Assembly: GCA_024690425.1 (NCBI GenBank)
Contig: JAILCT010000170.1
Location: forward strand, 1-9,022
Source of the DNA: Lachnospiraceae bacterium
Lineage (GTDB): Bacteria; Bacillota_A; Clostridia; Lachnospirales; Lachnospiraceae
DNA: 9,022 nucleotides
Direction of reading: 5' to 3'
Every line of letters starts with the position of its first letter. Position 1 is the first letter of the stretch. This document shows positions 1 through 5,990 of the stretch, piece by piece. Made by a program: the position numbers and the translations under genes. Under the pieces are notes generated by a model. That model was not told the origin of the DNA. It made no database searches and saw only the letters and a program-made list of their open reading frames with translations.

Positions 1-149
<149 letters not shown>

Positions 150-274
150 TTAGTTTAGCTCATAGGTACTCACATGTGTTCCGCTAATGTGTTCGCGCTG
201 ATATGAAAATCTAAAAAAGTGAAAATCATCCAACACTATACTTTAGTTTTGTTTGTTAATACCTTTCTTAAGAC

Positions 275-688
275 TTACTTCTTCGGTCTCTTGGCGCCGT
301 ACTTACTGCGGGCCTGCTTACGATTGGCAACACCTGCCGTATCGAGCGTACCACGGATAACATGGTAACGTGTACCGGGTAAGTCCTTTACTCTTCCGCC
401 GCGGACAAGAACAACGCTGTGCTCCTGCAGGTTATGACCTTCACCCGGAATGTAGCTCGTTACTTCGATTCCGTTAGAAAGACGAACCCTGGCGATCTTA
501 CGAAGAGCCGAGTTAGGCTTCTTGGGAGTAGCTGTCTTAACTGCGGTGCAGACACCCCTCTTCTGCGGAGAAGCTGTATCGATAGGCTTCTTGTGAAGAG
601 AGTTGAATCCCTTGTTAAGAGCAGGTGCCGTAGACTTCTTTACAGATGTCTGCCTTCCCTTTCTTACTAACTGGTTAAATGTTGGCAT
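275..688 (-). CDS. rpsL: Small ribosomal subunit protein S12
   Basis: S12 sits at the decoding centre and helps monitor codon-anticodon pairing. The product is 137 residues, the usual Firmicutes length, starting [19 protein letters not shown] and ending [12 protein letters not shown]. The [10 protein letters not shown] block (residues 55-64) and [11 protein letters not shown] block (99-109) are intact. Lys56 and Lys101 correspond to the two lysines whose mutation classically gives streptomycin resistance, so the visible allele looks wild type. Asp102 is the residue that RimO methylthiolates in E. coli. The start at 688 is chosen because AAGGAGGTG (complement at 695-703) lies 8 nt upstream and because homologues begin MPT. 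The frame stays open to 754, but that extension runs into the -10 region of the promoter and cannot be translated from that transcript. The gene is followed by rpsG. Confidence 0.99.
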   Translation of the reverse strand: MPTFNQLVRKGRQTSVKKSTAPALNKGFNSLHKKPIDTASPQKRGVCTAVKTATPKKPNSALRKIARVRLSNGIEVTSYIPGEGHNLQEHSVVLVRGGRVKDLPGTRYHVIRGTLDTAGVANRKQARSKYGAKRPKK

Positions 689-717
689 TCTTTTCACCTC
701 CTTATTGCACAATAAAT

Positions 718-739
718 GAGCGCATCTTAAGACACGCTC
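718..739 (-). promoter_or_regulatory. 5'-terminal stem-loop of the rpsL mRNA leader
   Basis: Read on the minus strand, GAGCGTGTC and GATGCGCTC flank a TTAA loop. They form a 9-bp stem, with two G-T (G-U in RNA) pairs in the middle. The start of transcription predicted from the -10 at 744-749 falls at about 737-738, so the hairpin would form the very 5' end of the mRNA, about 30 nt before the ribosome binding site. A 5'-terminal stem is known in other bacteria to protect mRNA from decay. That role here is an inference. Confidence 0.5.
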
Positions 740-743
740 TGTT

Positions 744-772
744 ATTATATCCATATATTTTTAAGAAGTCAA
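744..772 (-). promoter_or_regulatory. Sigma-A promoter of rpsL-rpsG
   Basis: On the minus strand TTGACT (772-767) and a perfect TATAAT (749-744) are separated by exactly 17 bp, a near-consensus housekeeping promoter. An A/T-rich stretch fills most of the spacer. It drives rpsL and probably rpsG independently of rpoBC. That fits the physical separation of rpsL from rpoC in this window. Confidence 0.9.
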
Positions 773-786
773 GTAAATAATTAAGA

Positions 787-816
787 AGGACAGGACCATC
801 CCCATGGCCCTGTCCT
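787..816 (-). terminator. Hairpin terminator after the small membrane protein gene
   Basis: AGGACAGG (787-794) pairs perfectly with CCTGTCCT (809-816). Inside, CCAT (796-799) pairs with ATGG (804-807) around a CCCC loop, after one A/C mismatch. On the minus strand the hairpin is followed by TCTTAATTATTTAC, which is T-rich but not an ideal T-run. It lies 15 bp past the stop of the 831-1148 gene and immediately upstream of the rpsL promoter, so it insulates rpsL from upstream transcription. Confidence 0.75.
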
Positions 817-830
817 AATGATGTATACCC

Positions 831-1148
831 CTATACACCTTTCGCTGTGCCCGAAACCGCACGGCTCTCAAGTTCTCTCTCGATCCGCATGGTCCGGAAC
901 GGATGGAACAAGCTTACGTAGTCCATCTCATCTATGTACGGCTCATTGTCGATCCCCATAACCAACAATTGCGCTATACGCTTCTTATGGCTCCTGTACC
1001 AGGTAGTGTAGAAAACCACAATGGCAAGGACTATACAGGCTACCACCACGGCTACCACAACGCTGCTGTAATCCCGCACGCCTGCACTTAACGGTACCGC
1101 ATTCTCCTCTATTATCTTAAGGTTATAGCCATCCATACCTGTGTTCAT
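831..1148 (-). CDS. Small single-pass membrane protein of unknown function
   Basis: The product is 105 residues and I do not recognise a named family. A short N-terminal part (1-27) is followed by one strongly hydrophobic, valine-rich helix at about 28-47. A basic RSHKKR stretch (52-57) comes next, then a C-terminal half of about 50 residues that should be cytoplasmic by the positive-inside rule. The short N-terminal part contains IEENAVPLSAG (13-23). This resembles, in my recollection, the acidic-VPL motif found just before the membrane anchor of some clostridial surface proteins; that resemblance is a weak inference. The ATG at 1148 has an AGGGG site 3-4 nt upstream, slightly close; a second Met at residue 5 is an alternative. 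The gene has its own candidate promoter and terminator, so it appears monocistronic. It diverges from the pilus-like operon and separates it from rpsL. Confidence 0.75.
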   Translation of the reverse strand: MNTGMDGYNLKIIEENAVPLSAGVRDYSSVVVAVVVACIVLAIVVFYTTWYRSHKKRIAQLLVMGIDNEPYIDEMDYVSLFHPFRTMRIERELESRAVSGTAKGV

Positions 1149-1191
1149 ATACCCCTGTTTCCTGCCCGATCGGATCCAACTTCTGCGACTT

Positions 1192-1219
1192 CATATATTA
1201 AGACTATGCACACGGGCAA
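1192..1219 (-). promoter_or_regulatory. Candidate promoter of the small membrane protein gene
   Basis: On the minus strand TTGCCC (1219-1214) and TATATG (1197-1192) are 16 bp apart. The match to the sigma-A consensus is moderate. The -35 overlaps the left arm of the inverted repeat at 1216-1257. The start codon lies about 44 bp beyond the -10. Confidence 0.4.
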
Positions 1220-1257
1220 AAAGGTTCACTTTCCGGTGTATTTTTTTGCCTTTTTGC
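1216..1257. repeat. 9-bp inverted repeat in the divergent promoter region, candidate operator
   Basis: GCAAAAAGG (1216-1224) is exactly mirrored by CCTTTTTGC (1249-1257), with 24 bp between the arms. The arm centres are 33 bp apart, about three helical turns. Each arm overlaps the -35 element of one of the two divergent candidate promoters. This arrangement is typical of a shared regulatory site, but the repeat is A/T-rich and could be partly accidental. Confidence 0.4.
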
Positions 1258-1274
1258 GTTAGAATATGTATATA
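1246..1274 (+). promoter_or_regulatory. Candidate promoter of the plus-strand operon
   Basis: TTGCCT (1246-1251) and TATATA (1269-1274) are separated by 17 bp. A TG sits directly before the -10, and a T-run precedes the -35. This is the only promoter-like sequence I find before the first gene of the ten-gene run. It leaves a leader of about 20 nt before the start at 1301. The weak -35 suggests that expression may need activation. Confidence 0.5.
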
Positions 1275-1300
1275 TCTATGTCGAAAGGATCATATGCATC

Positions 1301-1996
1301 ATGCGTAATGACAGGTATCATAACTTTAAGTTGTTCAAGCTTATTCAGCTTACTCTTCTTATTTTATTCGGAACTCTCTTCTTCTGTTACCTTAAGTTCG
1401 ACCCCCTTTTGAGGGATAATATATTCTCCAACCGCAACCTTCTTACCATCTGTGTTTTTCTCTGGGCTTTCATGCTTTATTCCGCGATATGTCTCATATC
1501 CGACTTTACCCAGCTGCAGAAGGAGATCATAGAGAATCACAAGCTCCATCAGGCAGCCTATCTGGATCCGCTCACAGGTCTTCCCAACCGCAACGGCTGC
1601 GATGTCATAATAAACAAGTACATGGACAGGCAGGATGTGTCGAAGATGGGCTGTGCGCTCATTGTTCTTCCCGGCATAGAAGAGATAAACACTTCCAAGG
1701 GGCGTCTCTTTGGAGACAAGTACATACATGACTTTGCAAAAATGGTAGAGCCCCTGGGTAACAGGTACGGTTTCATCGCAAGGAACTCCGGAAACGAATT
1801 TCTTCTTATTATAGAGGACTGTCCGGCAGAAAAAATGCAGGGGTTTACAGATGCCCTGAACGTGCAGATAGAAAGATACAATGAGCAGCACGGCGAGCCG
1901 GCAATGGTTGCTCATATAGGTTATCTGCTAAACGAACAGGAAGGGCTCAAGAGCTTCCTGTCGATCGTCTCAACTTTATATTCGCGTGAAAGGTAG
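1301..1996 (+). CDS. Two-pass membrane protein with a degenerate GGDEF domain
   Basis: The product is 231 residues. Two hydrophobic helices (about 12-30 and 47-67) are followed by a short linker helix (68-85) and a GGDEF-like domain that starts with the hallmark DPLTGLPNR (89-97). The domain should be cytoplasmic. The signature is SGNEF (163-167) instead of GG(D/E)EF. The metal-binding DxD-type motif usually found before the FKxIND segment is replaced by LPG (123-125). No RxxD inhibitory site precedes the signature. These changes argue against diguanylate cyclase activity; a GTP- or c-di-GMP-binding, dimerising or scaffolding role is more likely. The ATG at 1301 has an AAAGGA site about 11 nt upstream, somewhat distant; an ATG at 1294 is out of frame and stops after four codons. 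It is the first gene of the operon and ends 5 bp before the sigma factor gene. Confidence 0.88.
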   Translation: MRNDRYHNFKLFKLIQLTLLILFGTLFFCYLKFDPLLRDNIFSNRNLLTICVFLWAFMLYSAICLISDFTQLQKEIIENHKLHQAAYLDPLTGLPNRNGCDVIINKYMDRQDVSKMGCALIVLPGIEEINTSKGRLFGDKYIHDFAKMVEPLGNRYGFIARNSGNEFLLIIEDCPAEKMQGFTDALNVQIERYNEQHGEPAMVAHIGYLLNEQEGLKSFLSIVSTLYSRER

Positions 1997-2001
1997 CGTA
2001 A

Positions 2002-2562
2002 ATGGCTGATTTCAACCATGCTTATATAGGCAATCTTGTCATTTCCGCGCAAACGGGCTCTTCCGAAGCCTTCGCCGAGCTGTATGCAACCACTTACAAC
2101 CACACCTACAACTATTCAATGCACTACTTAAGGGATGCATACCTGGCTCAGGACGCGGTGCAGGAAACCTATATATCGGCCCTGAAAAACATAAACAACA
2201 TAAAGGATCCTTCGCTGTTCGTGGCATGGCTCAACCAGATATGCTTCCATGTATGCTACGATCTGTCGAGGAAGAATCATCCGGACTCCATAAGCTCCGA
2301 ACTGCTTGAACTGGTTCTTGATGAAAGACTGGACCATAATCCGGATGAACATTATGAGAATAAAGAAGAAATCGATTCGGTAAAGAAGGCTGTCGAATCA
2401 CTTCCCTTCCTAGAGCAGCAGGTCATTGTAATGAGGTTTTACAATGAGATGAAGCTCGAGGACATTGCCGCAGCACTGAACTGCAGCCGAAGTTCAGTCA
2501 AGCGATACATAAACAGCGGCAAGAAGGCACTATCCAAAATGCTTGGAAGGGAGGGGAAATGA
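2002..2562 (+). CDS. ECF-type RNA polymerase sigma factor
   Basis: The protein is 186 residues with the two-domain layout of extracytoplasmic-function sigma factors. Region 2 (about 22-91) contains AQDAVQETYISALKN and ends DLSRK. An acidic linker of about 35 residues follows, then region 4 (about 126-180), whose helix-turn-helix spans KLEDIAAALNCSRSSVKRYI. Regions 1.1 and 3 are absent. It would recruit core RNA polymerase to a small set of promoters after release from an anti-sigma partner. The start ATG at 2002 follows the preceding stop by 5 bp; a GAAAGG element inside the end of that gene is the likely ribosome binding site. Its stop overlaps the next start in an ATGA arrangement, implying translational coupling to the membrane protein that follows, the usual place of an anti-sigma factor. 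Its targets are not evident; I found no convincing ECF-type promoter in the window. Confidence 0.93.
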   Translation: MADFNHAYIGNLVISAQTGSSEAFAELYATTYNHTYNYSMHYLRDAYLAQDAVQETYISALKNINNIKDPSLFVAWLNQICFHVCYDLSRKNHPDSISSELLELVLDERLDHNPDEHYENKEEIDSVKKAVESLPFLEQQVIVMRFYNEMKLEDIAAALNCSRSSVKRYINSGKKALSKMLGREGK

Positions 2563-3062
2563 TGTTTTTAAGACGCGGTAAGAAATACAGCATGCCCAGG
2601 CAGGCCGCCGGCGATGTTCTTATGAACGTGCTTGAGGCATGTAATGTTGAATCATCCAATATAAATTTTGATCTGCTGGTACTTAAGGGACTGGCTCAGA
2701 CCAACCTTGTCGATTCCTGTAAATGGATCGCCATAGGTTTCCTCTTCCTGGTCCTTGTATCACCGGTAGCTCTTGCCAACACGCAGCTCAAGGTCGAGAG
2801 GACTTCCATGGCTGTCGATAAGATCGTGATCGTTGATCATTCACTGTATGAAGATCATTTTACCTTAAAGCTTGCGGGAAACGATATAGACTATGATTCG
2901 ATCTATGCCCGGGATAACAGCGGACGCGTGATCCTTCCCTCCGAGTGCGATACGCAGGAAGGGATCGTTACCTTCCCTTATGAGAACGAAGGACTGACCA
3001 TTTACATTTCCGACACTTACGGACATACCCTGAACGCAACACTGTCAGCTTATGAGAAATAA
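2559..3062 (+). CDS. Single-pass membrane protein, candidate anti-sigma factor
   Basis: The product is 167 residues. It has a cytoplasmic N-terminal segment of about 55 residues and one membrane helix at about 56-74 ending VALAN. An exported C-terminal part of about 90 residues looks rich in beta strands (KIVIVDHSLYEDHFTLKLAG, GIVTFPYENEGLTIYI). This topology, and the 4-bp ATGA overlap with the sigma factor gene, fit a membrane anti-sigma factor or sigma regulator. The call rests on position: I see no HxxxCxxC zinc anti-sigma motif and recognise no named family. Met1 (2559) and Met2 (2562) are both possible; the GGGAGGGG site ends at 2556, so Met2 has somewhat better spacing. The 3' end overlaps the lipoprotein gene by 11 bp, keeping the sigma, membrane protein and lipoprotein as one coupled unit. 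Confidence 0.75.
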   Translation: MMFLRRGKKYSMPRQAAGDVLMNVLEACNVESSNINFDLLVLKGLAQTNLVDSCKWIAIGFLFLVLVSPVALANTQLKVERTSMAVDKIVIVDHSLYEDHFTLKLAGNDIDYDSIYARDNSGRVILPSECDTQEGIVTFPYENEGLTIYISDTYGHTLNATLSAYEK

Positions 3063-3996
3063 ACTACTTGCAAAATCATATATAGCAGCCTTTTTTATAC
3101 TGGCGCTCGCTTTGGCAGGATGCAAAAAGTCTGTTACTCCATCCCAGCGGGAAACCGAGGTCCGGCTCGAAAGCGGGGACACATGGTCCAATGACTTTAC
3201 GATCCTTATACCGAAGATGTCCGATGAGCCTGCAGGCGGGAATGAATACGTAAGCATTGACGACTCGAACAGTGCTGACGGCTATTTCTGTGTCAGATAT
3301 CTGGGAACGGCCAAGAAGATAAAGCTCCAGCTCTTTAAGGACACGAGCATCACATATACCTACAACATTGCTCCGGATGAAGATGCCGTTATCCCGCTCT
3401 CCCTCGGAAGCGGCATATACAGCATTACGATATACGAAAATATCAAGGACAGTGACTATGCCATGATATATGCCAAGGATCTCGAGGTAAACCTCAGCGA
3501 CGAGCTGCTGCCCTTCCTGTACCCCAATCAGTATGTATCCTTTACCGAAGAATCGGATACCACGGCTCTTGCCAGGGAACTTACGAATGACTGCGGCAGC
3601 GAACTGGATGCCGTTGCGAAGGTTTACGATTACATGATCAAGAACATCACGTACGATTATGACAAGGCCGAGAATGTACAGCCCGGATACCTTCCCGATG
3701 TCGACGAGATACTCAGGATAAAGACCGGTATATGTTTCGATTATTCAGCGGTAATGGCTGCAATGCTCCGGAGTGTCGGTATCCCCACGAGGATGGAGAT
3801 AGGCTACTCGGGCGATGCCTATCACGCCTGGTTGAGCGTATATGTCAAGGATGTCGGATGGATAAACGATATCATAGAATTCGACGGTAATGTATGGACC
3901 CTGATGGATCCGACTTTCGATGCCAATGCCGGCGGCAACACAAGCCTCATCGGCGGCGGAAAGAAGACAGAGTACACCGTTATGTATAATTATTAA
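3052..3996 (+). CDS. Transglutaminase-like lipoprotein
   Basis: The product is 314 residues. It starts with a lipoprotein signal peptide: basic MRNKLLAK, a hydrophobic core, and a lipobox LALAGC with the lipidated Cys at residue 24. It should be anchored on the outer face of the membrane. Residues about 25-150 form an unrecognised region. Residues about 185-292 match the transglutaminase-like fold: catalytic Cys228 in TGICFDYSA, His258 in AYHAWL and Asp287 in LMDPTFD, all present and in the usual order. Such domains act as cysteine proteases, amide-bond formers or peptidoglycan-linked enzymes, so the reaction here is open. The start overlaps the preceding gene by 11 bp and lacks a good ribosome binding site, pointing to translational coupling. 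Position after the sigma/membrane-protein pair suggests it is the effector or sensor of that regulatory unit. Modification of the envelope or of the pilin-like proteins downstream is possible, but inferred. Confidence 0.9.
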   Translation: MRNKLLAKSYIAAFFILALALAGCKKSVTPSQRETEVRLESGDTWSNDFTILIPKMSDEPAGGNEYVSIDDSNSADGYFCVRYLGTAKKIKLQLFKDTSITYTYNIAPDEDAVIPLSLGSGIYSITIYENIKDSDYAMIYAKDLEVNLSDELLPFLYPNQYVSFTEESDTTALARELTNDCGSELDAVAKVYDYMIKNITYDYDKAENVQPGYLPDVDEILRIKTGICFDYSAVMAAMLRSVGIPTRMEIGYSGDAYHAWLSVYVKDVGWINDIIEFDGNVWTLMDPTFDANAGGNTSLIGGGKKTEYTVMYNY

Positions 3997-4002
3997 TGAT
4001 CC

Positions 4003-4035
4003 TAAGGGGAACCGTCGAAGACGGTGGATTCCTTA
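4003..4035 (+). other. Intercistronic hairpin between the regulatory and pilus-like halves of the operon
   Basis: ACCGTC (4011-4016) pairs perfectly with GACGGT (4020-4025) around a GAA triloop. An outer stem, TAAGGGG (4003-4009) with TTCCTTA (4029-4035), includes two G-T pairs. No T-run follows on the plus strand, so this is not a standard terminator. It may partially attenuate transcription or mark an mRNA processing or stability boundary, allowing different expression of the two halves. The next gene's AAGGAG site is at 4051-4056. Confidence 0.5.
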
Positions 4036-4061
4036 TGACATAAGTATCAAAAGGAGAAAAA

Positions 4062-5111
4062 ATGGCTGAAAAAAAGAAAAAACTCAACTACGAAGAACTG
4101 GCTCTTTTCTGCGAGCAGTTTGCCATGACACTTGACGCCGGCTTAAATCATATGGACGGTATCAATGTAATGCTCGAAGATGCCATGAGCAAGGAAGGCA
4201 AGGAGATACTTGATATCATCCTCCACGGCCTTCATGAGGGCTGCCGCTTAAACGAGGCAATGGAGCGGACCGGCGTGTTTCCGAAATACTGTCTTGATAT
4301 GATCAGGATCGGCGAGACCTCCGGTAAGCTTGATGAGGTCATGCATTCTCTCTCATTCCACTACACAAGAGAGCAGAGCATTTCCGAAGGTATCAAGAAT
4401 TCGCTCAAGTATCCCTTCATAATAATCGGAATGATGTTCATAGTCATCCTGGTCCTTGTCATCAAGGTCCTTCCCATATTTAACCAGGTATTTATCCAGC
4501 TCGGATCGGAGATGACTGGCTTTTCCAAGAGTCTTATGAAGTTCGGCAGCATGGTCGGAACCTATTCGGTAGTTTTTATAAGCCTGCTCATTGTACTTAT
4601 AGCCCTTTATATCATCTTCCTCCGTACGGAGCGAGGGCGTGTATACTTTACATCTTTTTGCACGAAGTTCTTCTTAACGAGGTCTCTCTATGAGAAGATC
4701 GCTGTCGGACGCTTTGCTTCCGGTATGGCACTTACCCTGAATGCCGGACTTCGTCCCGAAGAGAGCCTTGAGATGGTATCAACCATGGTTGATAACGAGA
4801 CGGTTTCACACAGGATCGACAAGTGCCTTGACCTTGTAAGGCAGGGCGGCTCCTTTTCAGCATCTTTGGTGGAAGCCGGCATATTCAATAATCTGTATTC
4901 AAGAATGATAGCGGTGAGCGGCAAGTCCGGATCGGTTGACAAGGCACTGGAGAAGATAGCCGTCAAGTATGACGAAGAGGTTGAGTCAAGGATATCCAAC
5001 CTTATATCCATTCTCGAACCGACACTGGTTATCGTATTCTCTATAATCGTATGTATGATCCTTCTCTCGGTCATGATGCCGCTCATGAGCATCATGACAA
5101 CGATAGGATGA
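4062..5111 (+). CDS. Type II secretion/type IV pilus platform protein (GspF/PilC family)
   Basis: The polytopic platform protein couples the cytoplasmic ATPase to pilin addition or removal. It has 349 residues, about 50 short of the usual 400, because the N-terminal cytoplasmic extension is missing. The two characteristic GspF repeats are clear. The first is at about 12-137 with IGETSGKLDEVM (83-94); the second is at about 210-340 with VSGKSGSVDKAL (285-296), where the usual Glu of the GE-SG motif is Lys. Membrane helices lie at about 117-138, 166-188 and 317-345. The C-terminus LEPTLVIVF...MPLMSI is typical of the family. AAGGAG at 4051-4056 sits 5 nt before the ATG. It is the first gene of the pilus-like half and is followed closely by the pilin-like genes. 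The PilT-type ATPase that would dock on it is encoded at the end of the cluster. Confidence 0.95.
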   Translation: MAEKKKKLNYEELALFCEQFAMTLDAGLNHMDGINVMLEDAMSKEGKEILDIILHGLHEGCRLNEAMERTGVFPKYCLDMIRIGETSGKLDEVMHSLSFHYTREQSISEGIKNSLKYPFIIIGMMFIVILVLVIKVLPIFNQVFIQLGSEMTGFSKSLMKFGSMVGTYSVVFISLLIVLIALYIIFLRTERGRVYFTSFCTKFFLTRSLYEKIAVGRFASGMALTLNAGLRPEESLEMVSTMVDNETVSHRIDKCLDLVRQGGSFSASLVEAGIFNNLYSRMIAVSGKSGSVDKALEKIAVKYDEEVESRISNLISILEPTLVIVFSIIVCMILLSVMMPLMSIMTTIG

Positions 5112-5127
5112 TCGAAAAGGTAATAAG

Positions 5128-5463
5128 ATGAACAGATTTACAAAACAGGACTTAAAAACAAGAATACTCGGGTCCATCAATTATTCGATCCTTCTGTTTG
5201 GCGCCATAATCGTGGTATTCCTTATCGGGATAACCAGGCTGTCGGGTTCCAATGCAGCCAATCAGCGCCAGATACTTGAAGAGGCCATAACCCGCGATAT
5301 CGTACACTGCTACTCTATCGAAGGAATGTACCCTCCTACGCTTGAATATATAGAGGATCACTACGGGCTTAATTACGATCATAAACGTTTTATAATCAAC
5401 TACGAATCAATAGGAAGCAACCTGATGCCCAATGTTACAATAATCGAGAGGGAATACGAATGA
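5128..5463 (+). CDS. Small pilin-like membrane protein
   Basis: The product is 111 residues. A short basic N-terminus is followed by one hydrophobic helix (about 17-36) and a helical continuation, NAANQRQILEEAITRDIVHC (42-61). A small C-terminal domain follows, containing YPPTLEYIEDHYGL (68-81). A long N-terminal helix with a small globular head is the architecture of type IV pilins and pseudopilins, and a YPxTL segment after that helix recurs in many of them. No Gly/Ser-F-x-x-x-E prepilin cleavage motif is present, so it may remain membrane-embedded or be a non-canonical subunit. I do not recognise a named family. An AAAAGG site lies about 8 nt before the ATG. The stop overlaps the next start by 4 bp. 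It sits directly after the platform gene, a place often taken by the major pilin, but that role is unproven. Confidence 0.75.
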   Translation: MNRFTKQDLKTRILGSINYSILLFGAIIVVFLIGITRLSGSNAANQRQILEEAITRDIVHCYSIEGMYPPTLEYIEDHYGLNYDHKRFIINYESIGSNLMPNVTIIEREYE

Positions 5464-5990
5464 ATATCCTTAAGCGCGACAAATCGATCGTGGATATAAT
5501 CTTTATGATAACCGTATTCGGGGTCTTTATGCTCTCGGCTCTTTTTGTTGTACTGTTCGGTGCCAAGATTTACAAGAAGACTGCACACGACATGAGTGTT
5601 AACTTCTCATCACGTACATCCCTTGCGTATGTGACCGAGAAGCTGCACCAGCATGACCACCGCAACGGAGTGACAATAACCGAGGATGAGAACGGACCCG
5701 TACTCAAGTTATCACAGTTTATAAACAGTGACGAATATTGTACATATTTATACGAACATGAAGGGAACCTCAAGGAGCTTACTGTGCGTGGTGATGTAGG
5801 CCTTGTAAGAAGTGCCGGCAGGAATATATTAAAGCTTAATTCCTTTACGGCAGATAAGGTGAACGATTCCCTTTACCGTTTTAATATTGAAGATGATGAA
5901 GGAAACAGGACTCAATTCTATGTTTCCCTTTACAGTTATTCGCTTGATGAAGGGTCACAGGCTCCGGAGGGAGGTGACGTGAATGAATGA
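5460..5990 (+). CDS. Single-pass pilin-operon protein, possibly DUF4860-like
   Basis: The product is 176 residues. One N-terminal hydrophobic helix (about 12-35) ends LFGAKIYKK. A segment SSRTSLAYVTEKLHQHDHRN (50-69) and an exported, strand-rich domain follow. The layout and the RTSLAYVTEK segment remind me of the clostridial DUF4860 family seen in pilin operons; this is from memory and should be treated as a lead. It lacks a standard prepilin peptidase site, and no Glu follows at position +5 of a cleaved helix. The C-terminus (162-176) is acidic and low in complexity. GAGAGGG lies about 7 nt before the ATG. It overlaps the previous gene by 4 bp and the next by 8 bp, so stoichiometric expression with the neighbouring pilin-like proteins is likely. 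It could be a minor pseudopilin or an assembly factor. Confidence 0.75.
   Translation: MNILKRDKSIVDIIFMITVFGVFMLSALFVVLFGAKIYKKTAHDMSVNFSSRTSLAYVTEKLHQHDHRNGVTITEDENGPVLKLSQFINSDEYCTYLYEHEGNLKELTVRGDVGLVRSAGRNILKLNSFTADKVNDSLYRFNIEDDEGNRTQFYVSLYSYSLDEGSQAPEGGDVNE

Noticed and set aside
419..670. An 83-codon plus-strand frame.
   Set aside because: It is antisense to rpsL, a highly conserved gene, with no start signals.
689..754. A 22-codon N-terminal extension of rpsL (frame open to an ATG at 754).
   Set aside because: It overlaps the TATAAT box and lies upstream of the predicted transcription start; the ATG at 688 has an ideal ribosome binding site and matches homologues.
1149..1300. Searched the divergent region for an ECF-type autoregulatory promoter or a c-di-GMP riboswitch.
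   Set aside because: No convincing GGAAC/TGAAAC-type pair with a -10 was found, and 152 bp without the conserved riboswitch core leaves no room for one upstream of the GGDEF gene.
1364..1915. A 183-codon minus-strand frame.
   Set aside because: It lies entirely opposite the GGDEF gene, has no ribosome binding site or domain, and shares nothing with known families that I recognise.
4008..4030. GGAAC at 4008-4012, resembling the -35 of ECF sigma promoters, before the pilus-like genes.
   Set aside because: No matching -10 (CGTC/CGTA or similar) lies at the proper 15-17 bp distance, and the bases are explained by the hairpin at 4003-4035.
4688..5095. A 135-codon minus-strand frame.
   Set aside because: It is antisense to the second GspF repeat, which is clearly the coding strand.
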